NCBI GenBank assembly: GCA_000263395.1 | Contig: AJXE01000030.1 | Span: 1-38,396, forward strand | Length of the DNA stretch: 38,396 nucleotides | Source: Stutzerimonas stutzeri TS44 | GTDB taxonomy: Bacteria; Pseudomonadota; Gammaproteobacteria; Pseudomonadales; Pseudomonadaceae | Direction of reading: 5' to 3' | Part shown: positions 16,668 through 25,996 of the stretch, in pieces | Layout: every line of letters starts with the position of its first letter | How positions within the stretch are numbered: position 1 is the stretch's first letter | Translations under genes and position numbers: made by a program | The notes under the pieces: generated by a model | What the model was told of the DNA's origin: nothing | Databases searched by the model: none | Seen by the model: the letters and a program-made list of their open reading frames with translations, nothing else

Positions 16668-17081
16668 ATGGCTCACAAGTCTCGCGTGCTCTTTGTTTGC
16701 GTTGCCAATGCCGCCCGTTCACAGCTGGCCGAAGCACTCCTGCGGCACACCGACGCCAAACACTTCGAAGCATTCAGTGCTGGTACTGCCCCGACAGGCG
16801 TTGATCCGCGCACCGTCGCCGCGCTCCGGAACTTGGGCGTAAATGCCGATGGCTTGCGCAGCAAATCCATTGATGAGTTCGCCGGTCAGCAATTCGATTA
16901 CGTCATAACCCTGTGCGATAAATCGGCATTGGAATGCCAGGCGCTGCCGGGCTCCGCTGAGGTTCTCGCATGGAATTTCGAAGACCCAGTCAGCAGCGAC
17001 CAGCCCGACGCCTTCCGTCATGCTCTTCACGAGATTCATGAAAGGATCAAAATGTTCGTTCTAGTAAAAACCAAGCGCTAA
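16668..17081 (+). CDS. arsC: Arsenate reductase, low-molecular-weight phosphatase type (ArsC1)
   Basis: A 137-residue LMW-PTPase-fold protein that reduces As(V) to As(III) in the cytoplasm. The P-loop is C11-VANAA-R17 (CX5R), and two further cysteines, C83 and C90 in LCDKSALEC, match the redox triad of thioredoxin-coupled ArsC enzymes. The conserved FEDPVSSDQPDAFR segment carries the catalytic Asp. The ATG at 16668 begins the family's N-terminus (MAHKSRVLFVC); an upstream in-frame GTG at 16620 would start before the operator and is unlikely. It is the first gene of an eight-gene operon and lies 7 bp before arsR. The P-loop has Ala where most relatives have Ser/Cys, and its strength as a reductase could differ. 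Confidence 0.85.
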   Translation: MAHKSRVLFVCVANAARSQLAEALLRHTDAKHFEAFSAGTAPTGVDPRTVAALRNLGVNADGLRSKSIDEFAGQQFDYVITLCDKSALECQALPGSAEVLAWNFEDPVSSDQPDAFRHALHEIHERIKMFVLVKTKR

Positions 17082-17088
17082 GACTTTC

Positions 17089-17445
17089 ATGGCCGACCAC
17101 CTGACTCCTACCACCGTATTCAAATGCCTGGCTGACGAAACCCGCGCCCGCGCGATGTTACTGATCGCCGAAGAAAGCGAGCTGTGCGTGTGCGAACTCA
17201 CCTTTGCTCTCAACGAGAGCCAGCCAAAGATCTCCCGCCATCTGGCGCAACTGCGCACCTGTGGACTACTGGAAGATCGCCGGCAGGGGCAATGGGTGTA
17301 CTACCGGTTGCACCCGAATCTGCCGGATTGGGTGGCCCGCATCATCGAACTCACCCTTTCTTCAAACCGCCACTGGCTCAGCCCAGATGCGAAGCGCTTG
17401 AGCCAGATGGGTGACCGCCCTGCGCGTACCGCCTCCTGCTGCTGA
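17089..17445 (+). CDS. arsR: Arsenite-responsive ArsR-family repressor
   Basis: A 118-residue winged-helix repressor. The arsenite-binding motif ELC33VC35EL lies at the start of the DNA-recognition region, as in the E. coli-type ArsR, and the recognition helix follows (NESQPKISRHLAQLRTCGLL). The wing is RRQGQWVYYRLHP. The tail ends SCC, giving a vicinal cysteine pair absent from the shortest ArsR proteins. It probably controls its own operon from the palindrome at 16634-16649 and perhaps the divergent gene via 16484-16499. Release by As(III) or Sb(III) is expected from the family. Confidence 0.95.
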   Translation: MADHLTPTTVFKCLADETRARAMLLIAEESELCVCELTFALNESQPKISRHLAQLRTCGLLEDRRQGQWVYYRLHPNLPDWVARIIELTLSSNRHWLSPDAKRLSQMGDRPARTASCC

Positions 17446-17485
17446 AGCTCACCTGGGCTCATCCAACCCAAGGGATACCTGATTG

Positions 17486-17968
17486 ATGAAGATTCTGTTT
17501 CTCTGCACCGCTAATAGCTGCCGAAGCATCCTTTCAGAGGCCGCGTTCAACGCGATGGCGCCGGCCGGCATGAAAGCCTATAGCGCCGGAAGCCACCCCA
17601 AGGGAATTGTTCACCCGCTCAGCCTGAAGGCGCTGCAAAAGGAGGGTATTTCGACCGAAGGGCTGTCGAGCAAGTCGATCGACTCGCATGAGTCGCTGAA
17701 TCCTGACTTCGTAATCACCGTATGCGACAAGGCGGCGGGCGACGCTTGCCCAGTGTTCTTTGGGCCGGCGGTGAAGGCTCACTGGGGGCTGGCTGATCCT
17801 TCAGAGCTGCAAGGCACTGAGGCGGAAGTCGACGCCGCTTTTGATCGTACGCTCGCAATCATTCGCGCTCGGGTGCAAGCCTTTCTCGATTTGCCGCTGC
17901 AGCAGCTCAGCCCCGACCAACTGAAAGCCGAGCTAGCGCGCATAGCTGCACTTGAGGTAGCCGCATGA
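17486..17968 (+). CDS. arsC: Arsenate reductase, thioredoxin-coupled LMW phosphatase type (ArsC2)
   Basis: A 160-residue second arsenate reductase. The P-loop is C7-TANSC-R13, followed by S15, and the redox pair C80/C88 lies in [13 protein letters not shown], matching the triad of pI258-type ArsC. The sequence WGLADPSE carries the catalytic Asp, and the C-terminal region is extended (about residues 130-160). ATG 17486 with AGGGA at 17471-17475; the TTG three bases upstream is ignored. Only distantly similar to the first ArsC of this operon, so the two are not a recent tandem duplication. The stop overlaps the ACR3 start by four bases, coupling reduction to export. Confidence 0.92.
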   Translation: MKILFLCTANSCRSILSEAAFNAMAPAGMKAYSAGSHPKGIVHPLSLKALQKEGISTEGLSSKSIDSHESLNPDFVITVCDKAAGDACPVFFGPAVKAHWGLADPSELQGTEAEVDAAFDRTLAIIRARVQAFLDLPLQQLSPDQLKAELARIAALEVAA

Positions 17969-19026
17969 GCAAGAGTCGTCTCTCCTTTCTGGATCGTTAC
18001 CTGACGTTCTGGATTTTCCTTGCGATGGCACTGGGCGTAGGCCTGGGAAGCGTGTTCGAGGGTCTGCCAGCCTGGTTGAACAGCCTGTCTGTAGGCTCCA
18101 CCAATATCCCGATTGCCATTGGCCTGATCGTGATGATGTATCCCCCTCTGGCCAAGGTGAAATACGAAGAGCTGCCCCAGGTGTTCCAGGACAAGCGCAT
18201 CCTGGTGCTCTCTCTCGTTCAGAACTGGGTCATCGGGCCGGTGCTGATGTTTGCCCTGGCTGTCATCTTTCTGCGCGACTATCCGGAGTACATGACAGGT
18301 CTTATCCTGATCGGCCTCGCTCGCTGTATAGCCATGGTGTTGGTGTGGAACCAGATCGCCGGTGGCAACAACCAGTACGTGGCGGGCCTCGTGGCCTTCA
18401 ACAGTATCTTCCAGATCCTGTTCTTCAGCGTGTACGCATGGATTTTTCTGGGGCTGCTGCCGCCGCTGTTTGGCCTGCAGGGTAGCGTCATCGAGACCAA
18501 CTTCTTTGACATAGCCGAATCGGTGCTGATCTACCTCGGTATCCCGTTTCTGGCCGGATTCCTGACCCGCAAAGTGCTGATCGGGCAGAAGGGAGAAGCG
18601 TGGTACGCCGAGCATTTCATTCCGCGAATCAGCCCTCTGACCTTGGTGGCCCTGCTGCTCACCATCGTCGCGATGTTTAGTCTCAAAGGCGATATGGTGC
18701 TGCAGCTGCCGCTCGACGTAGTTCGAATCGCCATCCCGCTGACGATTTACTTCATCGTGATGTTTTTTGTCAGCTTCTGGATGGGCAAGGTGCTGAAGGC
18801 CGATTACCCCCGTACTACTGCTCTGGCGTTTACCTCAGCGAGCAATAACTTCGAGCTGGCCATCGCGGTAGCCATTGCCACCTTTGGCCTGGCGTCTCCG
18901 GTGGCCTTCGCCACGGTGATCGGTCCGCTGGTCGAGGTGCCGGTCTTGATCTCGCTAGTTGGCGTTGCCCTGTGGCTCAAGCGTCGCTGGTTCGATAGCG
19001 CTGCCACCCCCGTACAACAGGAGTGA
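17965..19026 (+). CDS. arsB: ACR3-family arsenite efflux transporter
   Basis: A 353-residue ten-helix inner-membrane exporter of arsenite (and possibly antimonite), driven by the membrane potential or proton gradient. The essential cysteine is C121 in [15 protein letters not shown], and the conserved [16 protein letters not shown] segment lies in the ninth helix region. The family is BASS/ACR3, unrelated to ArsB proper, so acr3 is the more precise name. It overlaps arsC2 and is 2 bp before arsH. ArsA, encoded 7 kb away on the other strand, might energise it, but this pairing is an inference. Confidence 0.96.
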   Translation: MSKSRLSFLDRYLTFWIFLAMALGVGLGSVFEGLPAWLNSLSVGSTNIPIAIGLIVMMYPPLAKVKYEELPQVFQDKRILVLSLVQNWVIGPVLMFALAVIFLRDYPEYMTGLILIGLARCIAMVLVWNQIAGGNNQYVAGLVAFNSIFQILFFSVYAWIFLGLLPPLFGLQGSVIETNFFDIAESVLIYLGIPFLAGFLTRKVLIGQKGEAWYAEHFIPRISPLTLVALLLTIVAMFSLKGDMVLQLPLDVVRIAIPLTIYFIVMFFVSFWMGKVLKADYPRTTALAFTSASNNFELAIAVAIATFGLASPVAFATVIGPLVEVPVLISLVGVALWLKRRWFDSAATPVQQE

Positions 19027-19028
19027 CC

Positions 19029-19745
19029 ATGAAAGACGATCTGCTCCCGAATCTCGATTTCGGGCTGGCAAACCCTCCGAGCCTGGAAAAACTCGGCATC
19101 GAGAGCACGCCAACTCACCCGCCACGCATCCTGCTGCTCTACGGTTCGAATCGGGAGCGCTCGTTCAGTCGATTGATGGTCGAGGAAGCTGCACGGCTGC
19201 TCCAACGATTCGGCGCTGAAACCCGCATTTTTAATCCCTCAGGTCTACCCCTGCCGGACGATGTTCCTGACACCCATCCCAAGGTGCAGGAACTTCGCGA
19301 GCTGATGAAATGGTCCGAAGGCCAGGTCTGGTGTTCGCCCGAGCGTCACGGCTCCATGAGCGCAGTATTCAAGGCACAGATCGACTGGGTGCCGCTGGCG
19401 ATGGGTGCGGTTCGCCCGACCCAGGGCAAGACGCTGGCGGTTATGCAGGTCTGCGGAGGATCGCAATCGTTCAACGTGGTCAACCAGCTGCGAGTACTTG
19501 GTCGCTGGATGCGCATGTTCACCATCCCCAACCAGTCCTCGGTGCCCAAGGCTTTTCTGGAGTTCGACGAGAACGGTCGAATGAAACCCTCCGCGTTCTA
19601 CGACCGGCTGGTCGACGTTATGGAAGAGCTAGTGAAGTTCACCCTGCTGCTACGTGACCGGTCTGACTATCTGGTTGATCGCTATTCCGAGCGCAAGGAG
19701 TCGGCCGAGGAACTTTCCCGGCGGGTCAATCAGCGCGCTATCTGA
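19029..19745 (+). CDS. arsH: ArsH, NADPH-dependent FMN organoarsenical oxidase
   Basis: A 238-residue flavodoxin-fold protein that oxidises trivalent methyl and aromatic arsenicals to less toxic pentavalent forms. The FMN phosphate-binding loop is [14 protein letters not shown] (about residues 36-49); [18 protein letters not shown] is the second flavin-contact motif. The N-terminus and the C-terminal [13 protein letters not shown] are family features. The ATG at 19029 is preceded by AGGAG; an in-frame GTG at 19023 is less likely. Cotranscribed with acr3 upstream and the phosphatase 14 bp downstream. Confidence 0.95.
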   Translation: MKDDLLPNLDFGLANPPSLEKLGIESTPTHPPRILLLYGSNRERSFSRLMVEEAARLLQRFGAETRIFNPSGLPLPDDVPDTHPKVQELRELMKWSEGQVWCSPERHGSMSAVFKAQIDWVPLAMGAVRPTQGKTLAVMQVCGGSQSFNVVNQLRVLGRWMRMFTIPNQSSVPKAFLEFDENGRMKPSAFYDRLVDVMEELVKFTLLLRDRSDYLVDRYSERKESAEELSRRVNQRAI

Positions 19746-19759
19746 TCGAGGAACTAAAG

Positions 19760-20251
19760 ATGAGCCACCCCTACGATGTGCTCAGCATCCCAGGTTTGCC
19801 GGGAAAGCTGATTTTCACCCCCTGCCCCGGTACCAAGGGAACCTCCCTGACAGCCGCTTTGGCTGCGCTCAAGCAAGCCGGAGCCACCGCCGCCATCACG
19901 CTGATGCCGCAAAGCGAATTGGACACGAACGATGCGGGCGACATTTCCAGGCAATGTGAGGTGTTGGGTCTCGCCTGGTATCACCTACCGGTGGCGGATG
20001 AGCAGGTCCCTCTCGAAGATTTCGGACGCCAGTGGAAGGAGGCCAGGCAGCCAATCCTCTCCCAACTGAAGGCCGGGGAATCTCTCGCCATTCACTGCAA
20101 AGGCGGTTCGGGGCGCACCGGTCTTATTGCCGCTCGCATCCTGATCGAGGCGGGTCTTGGCCGGGATACCGCGATCGCTCAGGTGCAGGCGCTGCGACCG
20201 AAAGCCATCCAACACCCTGCACACCTTAATTGGATCAATCAGTTCGACTGA
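19760..20251 (+). CDS. Dual-specificity/CDKN3-like cysteine phosphatase of ars operons
   Basis: A 163-residue cysteine-based phosphatase with active site H-C113-KGGSG-R119-TG. A family aspartate is plausibly in PVADEQVP or LEDF. It belongs to the CDKN3/dual-specificity-like group that recurs between arsH and GAPDH/arsJ genes in Pseudomonas arsenic islands. The substrate is unknown: it could act on phosphate esters affected by arsenate stress, on a 1-arseno-3-phosphoglycerate-related intermediate, or serve as an accessory arsenate reductase through its P-loop cysteine. The gap to GAPDH is 29 bp and the whole operon reads in one direction. Confidence 0.85.
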   Translation: MSHPYDVLSIPGLPGKLIFTPCPGTKGTSLTAALAALKQAGATAAITLMPQSELDTNDAGDISRQCEVLGLAWYHLPVADEQVPLEDFGRQWKEARQPILSQLKAGESLAIHCKGGSGRTGLIAARILIEAGLGRDTAIAQVQALRPKAIQHPAHLNWINQFD

Positions 20252-20280
20252 TCCCCGCTCTTCTTCTGTGAGATACCAGC

Positions 20281-21285
20281 ATGACGATCAAAGTTGGCAT
20301 CAATGGTTTTGGCCGTATCGGTCGATTGGCACTGCGTGCGGCCTGGGGCTGGCCCGAAATGGAATTCGTCCGGATCAACGATCCTGCTGGCGACGCCGCG
20401 ACCCACGCCCACCTGCTCAATTTCGACTCGGTGCATGGCCGCTGGGGACAAGAGGCGAGCAGCGACGGCGATTGCATCCTGATCGACGGCAAGCACATCC
20501 AGGTTACGGCGAACAAGGCGATCGCCGAGACCGATTGGAGCGATTGCGATCTCGTCATCGAGGCGAGCGGCAAGATGAAAACCGTAGCCGTATTACAGGC
20601 CTACCTGGACCAGGGCGTTAAGCGCGTCGTGGTGTGTGCCCCGGTCAAGGAAAAGGGCGCGCTCAACGTCGTCATGGGCGTCAACCACCAGCTATTCGAT
20701 CCAGCCCAGCATCGCATCGTCACAGCCGCCTCCTGCACAACCAACTGCCTGGCGCCGGTGGTCAAGGTGATTCATGAAAGTCTGGGTATCCGCCACGGAT
20801 CGATCACCACCATCCACGATCTGACCAATACCCAGAGCATCCTCGACACCCCGCACAAGGATTTGCGCCGTGCCCGCGCCTCGGGGATGAGCCTGATCCC
20901 GACAACGACCGGTTCGGCCACGGCGATCGCCGAAATATTCCCAGAGCTGCGCGGCAAGCTAAACGGTCATGCTGTGCGTGTTCCGCTGGCGAATGCTTCG
21001 CTCACCGACTGTGTGTTCGAAGTCGAACAAGCGGCCACCGCGGAAGAAGTGAACGAACTGCTCAAGGCTGCCGCCGAAGGTCCGCTGAAGGGCATTCTTG
21101 GCTACGAGGAACGTCCCCTGGTCTCCATCGATTACCGCACCGATCCGCGCTCCTCGATCATCGACGCGCTATCCACGATGGTGGTCAACGGTACCCAGGT
21201 GAAAATCTACGCCTGGTACGACAACGAGTGGGGATATGCCAATCGTGCCGTCGAACTGGCCCGGCTGGTCGGCGCTGCAGTGTAA
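20281..21285 (+). CDS. gapdh: Glyceraldehyde-3-phosphate dehydrogenase, ArsJ-associated
   Basis: A 334-residue GAPDH. The N-terminal NAD fold reads [16 protein letters not shown] and the catalytic loop is S-C152-TTN-C156. The C-terminal [14 protein letters not shown] is intact. In ars operons this enzyme uses arsenate in place of phosphate to make 1-arseno-3-phosphoglycerate, which ArsJ then exports; the coupling makes an arsenate efflux route with no reduction step. Position 12 bp before arsJ supports this role over housekeeping glycolysis. The adenosine site and active site look unaltered, so specificity for arsenate is not evident from sequence. Confidence 0.95.
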   Translation: MTIKVGINGFGRIGRLALRAAWGWPEMEFVRINDPAGDAATHAHLLNFDSVHGRWGQEASSDGDCILIDGKHIQVTANKAIAETDWSDCDLVIEASGKMKTVAVLQAYLDQGVKRVVVCAPVKEKGALNVVMGVNHQLFDPAQHRIVTAASCTTNCLAPVVKVIHESLGIRHGSITTIHDLTNTQSILDTPHKDLRRARASGMSLIPTTTGSATAIAEIFPELRGKLNGHAVRVPLANASLTDCVFEVEQAATAEEVNELLKAAAEGPLKGILGYEERPLVSIDYRTDPRSSIIDALSTMVVNGTQVKIYAWYDNEWGYANRAVELARLVGAAV

Positions 21286-21297
21286 TCGGGAGCACAC

Positions 21298-22524
21298 ATG
21301 AAAGCGTTGTCGACCCTGTCTGTGGAAGTACGTCAGTACCTGGTGGTCACCGGTAATTACTGGGCCTTTACCCTCACCGATGGCGCATTGCGCATGTTGG
21401 TGGTGTTGCACTTCCACTCGCTGGGCTACACGCCCCTGCAGATCGCAGCGCTGTTCCTGTTTTACGAGATATTCGGTGTCATCACCAACCTGGTGGGTGG
21501 CTACCTTGGCGCTCGCCTCGGCCTCAATCGGACCATGAACATTGGGCTGGGCGTGCAGGTGCTCGCATTGCTGATGCTCACCGTACCGGCGGCTTGGCTA
21601 ACCGTGCCTTGGGTGATGGGCGCACAAGCGCTTTCCGGTATTGCCAAGGATCTGAACAAGATGAGTGCCAAGAGCTCAATCAAGCTCCTGGTACCGGATA
21701 GTCAGCAGGGCACGCTATACAAGTGGGTAGCGATCCTGACCGGCTCGAAGAACGCCCTTAAGGGGGTGGGCTTTTTCCTCGGCGGGGCGCTGCTTGCGCT
21801 GCTCGGCTTTGCCGGCGCGGTGCTGGCCATGGCGGCGGTGCTGGCCCTGGTCTTCATAGGCAGCCTGGTATTCCTGAAGAGGGATCTCGGCAAGGCCAAG
21901 GCCAAGCCCAAGTTCCGCGACATGCTCTCCAAGAGCCGGGCAATCAACATCCTCTCTGCGGCACGTCTGTTCCTGTTCGCCGCTCGCGACGTTTGGTTCG
22001 TGATAGCCCTTCCGGTTTATCTGAGCACCGTATTTGGTTGGGACTTCTGGCTGGTCGGAGGCTTTCTCGCGGCGTGGGTCATCGGTTACGGCATCGTGCA
22101 GTCCCTCGCGCCTAATATCACGGGCAAGAAACGAGGTCATGTGCCGGACGGGCGTGCGGCGTTCGCCTGGGCGCTTTCCCTGGCGGGTTTGCCTGCCTTG
22201 ATTGCGCTGGGTCTTTCCACCGATTGGTCAGCCCTTACGGTACTGCTGGGCGGGCTGATGCTTTTCGGCGTGTTGTTCGCTGTGAACTCCTCGCTGCACA
22301 GCTATCTGATCATCAGCTACGCCAAGGAAGACGGTGTCTCGCTGGACGTGGGGTTCTATTACATGTCCAACGCCCTGGGCCGCTTGATCGGCACGCTGCT
22401 GTCCGGCTGGGTGTTCCAGGCTTATGGACTGCAGGCCTGCCTATGGGTGTCGAGTGGATTCATTCTGTTGGCAGCTCTCATTTCCATGTTCCTGCCAAAG
22501 CATGGAATGACTCGCTCAAGTTAG
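21298..22524 (+). CDS. arsJ: ArsJ, MFS exporter of 1-arseno-3-phosphoglycerate
   Basis: A 408-residue major-facilitator protein with about 12 helices. The N-terminal VEVRQYLVVTGNYWAFTLTDGALRM and the KDLNKMSAKSSIKLLVP segment are hallmarks of ArsJ. It exports the unstable product of GAPDH, which breaks down outside the cell to arsenate. It is the last gene of the operon; a strong hairpin follows at 22574-22605 before the convergent aioA gene. Together with periplasmic arsenite oxidase, cells would make arsenate outside and still clear what leaks back in. Confidence 0.95.
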   Translation: MKALSTLSVEVRQYLVVTGNYWAFTLTDGALRMLVVLHFHSLGYTPLQIAALFLFYEIFGVITNLVGGYLGARLGLNRTMNIGLGVQVLALLMLTVPAAWLTVPWVMGAQALSGIAKDLNKMSAKSSIKLLVPDSQQGTLYKWVAILTGSKNALKGVGFFLGGALLALLGFAGAVLAMAAVLALVFIGSLVFLKRDLGKAKAKPKFRDMLSKSRAINILSAARLFLFAARDVWFVIALPVYLSTVFGWDFWLVGGFLAAWVIGYGIVQSLAPNITGKKRGHVPDGRAAFAWALSLAGLPALIALGLSTDWSALTVLLGGLMLFGVLFAVNSSLHSYLIISYAKEDGVSLDVGFYYMSNALGRLIGTLLSGWVFQAYGLQACLWVSSGFILLAALISMFLPKHGMTRSS

Positions 22525-22573
22525 CCGGTCGTAGTGATCGGTTTTTTGCAGGCGGGCAACCACCCCGTAGCGC

Positions 22574-22605
22574 TCGGGAGGAATGCTGCGAACCATTCCT
22601 CCCGA
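22574..22605. terminator. Hairpin between convergent arsJ and aioA, candidate bidirectional terminator
   Basis: Perfect 12-bp stem TCGGGAGGAATG / CATTCCTCCCGA with an 8-base loop, in the 91-bp gap between the stops of arsJ (+) and aioA (-). No T-run follows on either strand, so a classical rho-independent mechanism is uncertain; it may act as an mRNA-stabilising hairpin. Confidence 0.6.
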
Positions 22606-22615
22606 TGTTGAAGCG

Positions 22616-25093
22616 TTACGAGTAACGCCGACGCTTGAACGACACTGAATGTTTGTAGGCTTCGTTTTCACCTACTTTACGAATGTCGGCCCACGCACCC
22701 TTGTAATAAGGAATTACGTTGCGATCGGTCCATTCGCTGACTGTGTCGCCCTGTACGCCGTTTGGGTATCCGAACATCATGAAGACTTGCCCCCGCTTGA
22801 TGTCGGGTTCCGGGTAGGCCATGGCATAGGTCGCGCCGTAGTCGTTATAAATCTCAACTATATCCCCAGCCGCGATCCCCAGTTGCGCAGCGTCCTCTGG
22901 GTTGATCTCCAGGGGTGCCATAGGAAAACGACCTTTACGGAAGCTTAGATGCTGATCGTGATAGGCCGATTGCCAGATGTGATTCGTACGCCCGTTATTG
23001 ATCCAGAAAGCATGGTTTTTCTGCTGCGCTTCGATGACGGCGGGGAAGCCATTCCAGGGTGACGGCTGAAAATGGGCCTTCCCGTCATCCGTGTCGAACG
23101 TGTTGTCGCTGTAAAGTATTTCGGTCCCGATCAGCTTACCGTCGCGGTATTCCTTGATGGGCAGCTGAACGCCATTCGTCCCTGCGGCTCGCAGCCGTTC
23201 ATAGGTGGCAAGATGCCCAGTAGGCCCCCCTTGGCTATCAATCTCCTTCTCATGAGCCATGCGGAAACCGTCATTGAACGAATCCTCCTCACTTTGCCAG
23301 TCAAAGCCTGAGAATCTCTGCGCCATCTCAGTGTTGCCTTCGCCTTCATACAGGCGCTTCAGCGCATTGGCCATATCGGCAGCGATCATACAGTCCGCTT
23401 TGGCAATCCCAGGAGGATCCATGAAGCGCTCTGACAATCGCAGCCGTCTTTCACCATTCATGGATGTGAGGTTCATTTCTCCCGGGTGTGCGGCCGGGAG
23501 GAGCATGTGGGAGCTGTCCGCGAACTTAGTGCGATAGAGATCAATATCAACGAGATACAAGCCGCCTTGGTTCTTGACCGCATCATAGATGATGTTGATT
23601 AGCTGCTCTGTAGAAGCGCCCCTTGCCTTGGCCAGTGCCTGGTTGACGATATTTGCCCGTCGCTTTACTGCTTCGCGATATGTCTCGGCGTTTACGGTCG
23701 TTTGGAAAGCATTGCAAGCCCAGACGGTGAGCATCATTCCATTGTTTTTGATGATTTCCTGATCGATGTAAGGAGCGGGCCGACCGCCTGGATAAGGGGG
23801 GCGTACATAACCCTCCTGATGGCCACCCATACGAACCACGCCAGTTCCTCGACGGCCAACGTTATGCGTGGCCAATACAAGGTTCACGATGGATGACTGG
23901 ATTCGGTAGTTATCGTTGCCCCAGATGACCCCTTTTTCATAAGCATGCATGGTGCGGGGCGCGTGCCCCGATTCCTTGGGTTGATAAGCCCACTCTGCTG
24001 CTTTTCTCAAATCGTCTTCGGTGATACCAGTAATAACGCTACATTCGCTCAGGCTAAGCTTGTTAGAGGCAAGAGTGTCGTCGAAACCGGTCGTGTGGTT
24101 CTGGATGAATTCATCATCCTGCCAACCTTTTTCCACCACATACGTCAAAAGCCCGTTAAATAAAGCCGTGTCCGTTCCAGGGTTGATAGCTAAGTGTAAA
24201 ACATGGTCCTTGCCAGCAACTGTTTCAGAAATATCTACAGAAATAGTGCGGCGGGGATCTACAAAAATTATCTTGGCTTTAGCAAAGCTTTCACCTGGAT
24301 ATCGCTCCTTCTTTTTCCCTGTCGTTGCGCCCTGCAAATTGGGCACCCAATGAGCGAGAAAATAATTAGTTTGGGACTCGTACGGATTGTTACCAATGGA
24401 GATCAATACATCAGCAAGCTCTGCATCTTCATAGCTGTTGTTTAGCTCGCCGACCCCCATGTCGCGCGTCGCATGGCACTCGGAATTGTAGGCTGGCCTG
24501 TTGTGTATCCTGACCATCGGAGTACCAATGCCGGAAAAAATCAACTTCCCAGTCGCCCAGGTATTTTCGAAGCCTCCTCCCGCCCCACCATGGTCGAAAA
24601 GATTGAACAGAATTTGTTCGGGCCCGTCTTCGTCTAGAATTCTTTTAGTTAACCCCGCGTAGATATCCATCGACTGCTGCCAAGTCGTCTCTATCCAGTC
24701 ATCACCGGTATAGAGCATCGGAACCTTGAGGCGACGCTCTCCTATCGGGGTATTTTCGGAATACATAATGCTGGCCATTTGGCCGCCGCGCGTAGAGGAT
24801 AGCCCCTTATTTACCTCGCACTCCTTATCAGGAATAATCATTATATTGTGTTCGCTGCCATCGTTATCCTTAATACGATTCACCATGGCAGGCGTCATGG
24901 TGATCTGCATTGGGGGAACTTGGCGGGTGAAATCCACGTTAAGAGCATTTTGCTCGGGCGCCCTGCCACCCTCTTTGTTTGCGGGCCACTTGTATACGTG
25001 ATACCCACAGCCAACTATGCAGAAATGGCAAGCCATATTAGTTTTCTGGGCATCTATCGGTGGCAGCGGGACTCGATCTTTGAATTGGCTCAT
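22616..25093 (-). CDS. aioA: Arsenite oxidase large (molybdopterin) subunit AioA
   Basis: An 825-residue DMSO-reductase-family enzyme that oxidises As(III) to As(V) in the periplasm. The 3Fe-4S cluster ligands are C22-X2-C25-X3-C29 near the N-terminus, with Ser100 where related enzymes have a fourth Cys, the distinguishing feature of arsenite oxidase. Other family segments are [16 protein letters not shown] (near residue 200), [28 protein letters not shown] and the C-terminal [22 protein letters not shown] cap. It lacks its own signal peptide, as expected, because it is carried across with the Tat-targeted AioB. ATG 25093 has GAGGA in good position and lies 15 bp after aioB. Its base composition is visibly more A+T rich than the ars genes around it. 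Confidence 0.98.
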   Translation of the reverse strand: MSQFKDRVPLPPIDAQKTNMACHFCIVGCGYHVYKWPANKEGGRAPEQNALNVDFTRQVPPMQITMTPAMVNRIKDNDGSEHNIMIIPDKECEVNKGLSSTRGGQMASIMYSENTPIGERRLKVPMLYTGDDWIETTWQQSMDIYAGLTKRILDEDGPEQILFNLFDHGGAGGGFENTWATGKLIFSGIGTPMVRIHNRPAYNSECHATRDMGVGELNNSYEDAELADVLISIGNNPYESQTNYFLAHWVPNLQGATTGKKKERYPGESFAKAKIIFVDPRRTISVDISETVAGKDHVLHLAINPGTDTALFNGLLTYVVEKGWQDDEFIQNHTTGFDDTLASNKLSLSECSVITGITEDDLRKAAEWAYQPKESGHAPRTMHAYEKGVIWGNDNYRIQSSIVNLVLATHNVGRRGTGVVRMGGHQEGYVRPPYPGGRPAPYIDQEIIKNNGMMLTVWACNAFQTTVNAETYREAVKRRANIVNQALAKARGASTEQLINIIYDAVKNQGGLYLVDIDLYRTKFADSSHMLLPAAHPGEMNLTSMNGERRLRLSERFMDPPGIAKADCMIAADMANALKRLYEGEGNTEMAQRFSGFDWQSEEDSFNDGFRMAHEKEIDSQGGPTGHLATYERLRAAGTNGVQLPIKEYRDGKLIGTEILYSDNTFDTDDGKAHFQPSPWNGFPAVIEAQQKNHAFWINNGRTNHIWQSAYHDQHLSFRKGRFPMAPLEINPEDAAQLGIAAGDIVEIYNDYGATYAMAYPEPDIKRGQVFMMFGYPNGVQGDTVSEWTDRNVIPYYKGAWADIRKVGENEAYKHSVSFKRRRYS

Positions 25094-25108
25094 CAGGCTA
25101 TCCTCACA

Positions 25109-25630
25109 CTAGATTATATTGGCTTGCCTTCCATAGATCAGTCCTTGGACTGAGATGGCATAAACAGATTTCTCGTCATCGTTATAAGAAAGCACGATCT
25201 GAGGCAGATTCTCGGTTGCCTGACCGGTTACCATTTGCCCGCCTTGGTCTGGATCAAATATGGAGTAATGGCAAGGGCACTTAAACGTCTCTGCTGTTTG
25301 ATCGTAAAGCACAGGGCAACCCATGTGGGTGCATAACGTGCTGTACGCAACAATGTCTTTATCCGGCCCGACGCCGCCCGGAACGGTTTTACCTTTTTTT
25401 ATCAGGACACAGGGTGAGGCGCTATCCGGATAGGAAAAGGAAACAGGGTTATTGACCTGAAGCTCGTTTAGTTTTGCGATTGGTTGTTGGGGATAGGGAA
25501 GTGTTGTAGAGCCAGGCGGAAAACTTGGAGCGGATTGTTGCGCAAAGGCAGTATTTGATAGAGCAAGCGTGCCGACAGCCGCTCCACTACCTGTGTATTT
25601 TAGAAATATACGACGTGTTAACTTACCCAT
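25109..25630 (-). CDS. aioB: Arsenite oxidase small (Rieske) subunit AioB
   Basis: A 173-residue Rieske protein that takes electrons from AioA and passes them to periplasmic cytochrome c or azurin. The Tat signal is LTRRIFLK followed by a hydrophobic stretch and AFA cleavage site (about residue 30). Rieske ligands are C100-T-H102 and C118-P-C120-H121, with C105 and C120 as the possible stabilising disulfide. The start ATG at 25630 has AGAGGA ahead. It is first in the aioBA pair, downstream of arsA with a 366-bp gap that carries a promoter-like segment. No dedicated electron acceptor gene (cytochrome c) is adjacent. Confidence 0.97.
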   Translation of the reverse strand: MGKLTRRIFLKYTGSGAAVGTLALSNTAFAQQSAPSFPPGSTTLPYPQQPIAKLNELQVNNPVSFSYPDSASPCVLIKKGKTVPGGVGPDKDIVAYSTLCTHMGCPVLYDQTAETFKCPCHYSIFDPDQGGQMVTGQATENLPQIVLSYNDDEKSVYAISVQGLIYGRQANII

Positions 25631-25751
25631 TTGCGTCCTCTCTTATTATGGTTGCTGCTGGACTTAATTATTGTTTTTGAGCACGTAGGATTTTTACGTT
25701 CGAACGATAGCAGATGCTAATGGTGAGGCTGCTATTGCGCCGCACAGACTA

Positions 25752-25797
25752 GTTATAGTCGAGTTTCAGGAAGTAGCAACAGGCCCATCGCTACTTC
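25752..25797 (-). promoter_or_regulatory. Candidate aioBA promoter with a 28-bp inverted repeat
   Basis: Within the 366-bp gap between arsA and aioB, which otherwise holds no convincing gene. On the minus strand TTGCTA (25779-25774) and TATAAC (25757-25752) are 16 bp apart, sigma-70-like. A perfect 8-bp inverted repeat, GAAGTAGC (25770-25777) and GCTACTTC (25790-25797) with a 12-base spacer, overlaps the -35 element, so it looks like an operator. The transcript leader would be about 115 bases. I searched for a sigma-54 GG-N10-GC element, as used by some aio operons, and saw none well placed. Confidence 0.5.
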
Positions 25798-25996
25798 TAG
25801 CGCAGCCTGTTAAGTTTCATTTTTATTACAGTTTGCCCCATAGCTTCATACCTGCTGGCACTAGGCGCAGCTATCAGGACCGCGAGCTTAAGCAGAGAGC
25901 GCTTCTGCAAGGGAGGTGGAACCGAAGGTTCAGTCTTGTGTCGGGGAGGACGGTTTGACGAGGCGCTGTTCGGTTCGAGCAACGCCTCGCAATTTT

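Noticed and set aside
17779..18615. 278-residue minus-strand frame over arsC2 and acr3
   Set aside because: Antisense to two well-supported genes and rich in His/Gln without a family.
25631..25996. Sigma-54 promoter or small gene upstream of aioB
   Set aside because: No well-spaced GG-N10-GC element was found; the 61-residue minus-strand frame at 25797-25982 has no start context or conserved feature.
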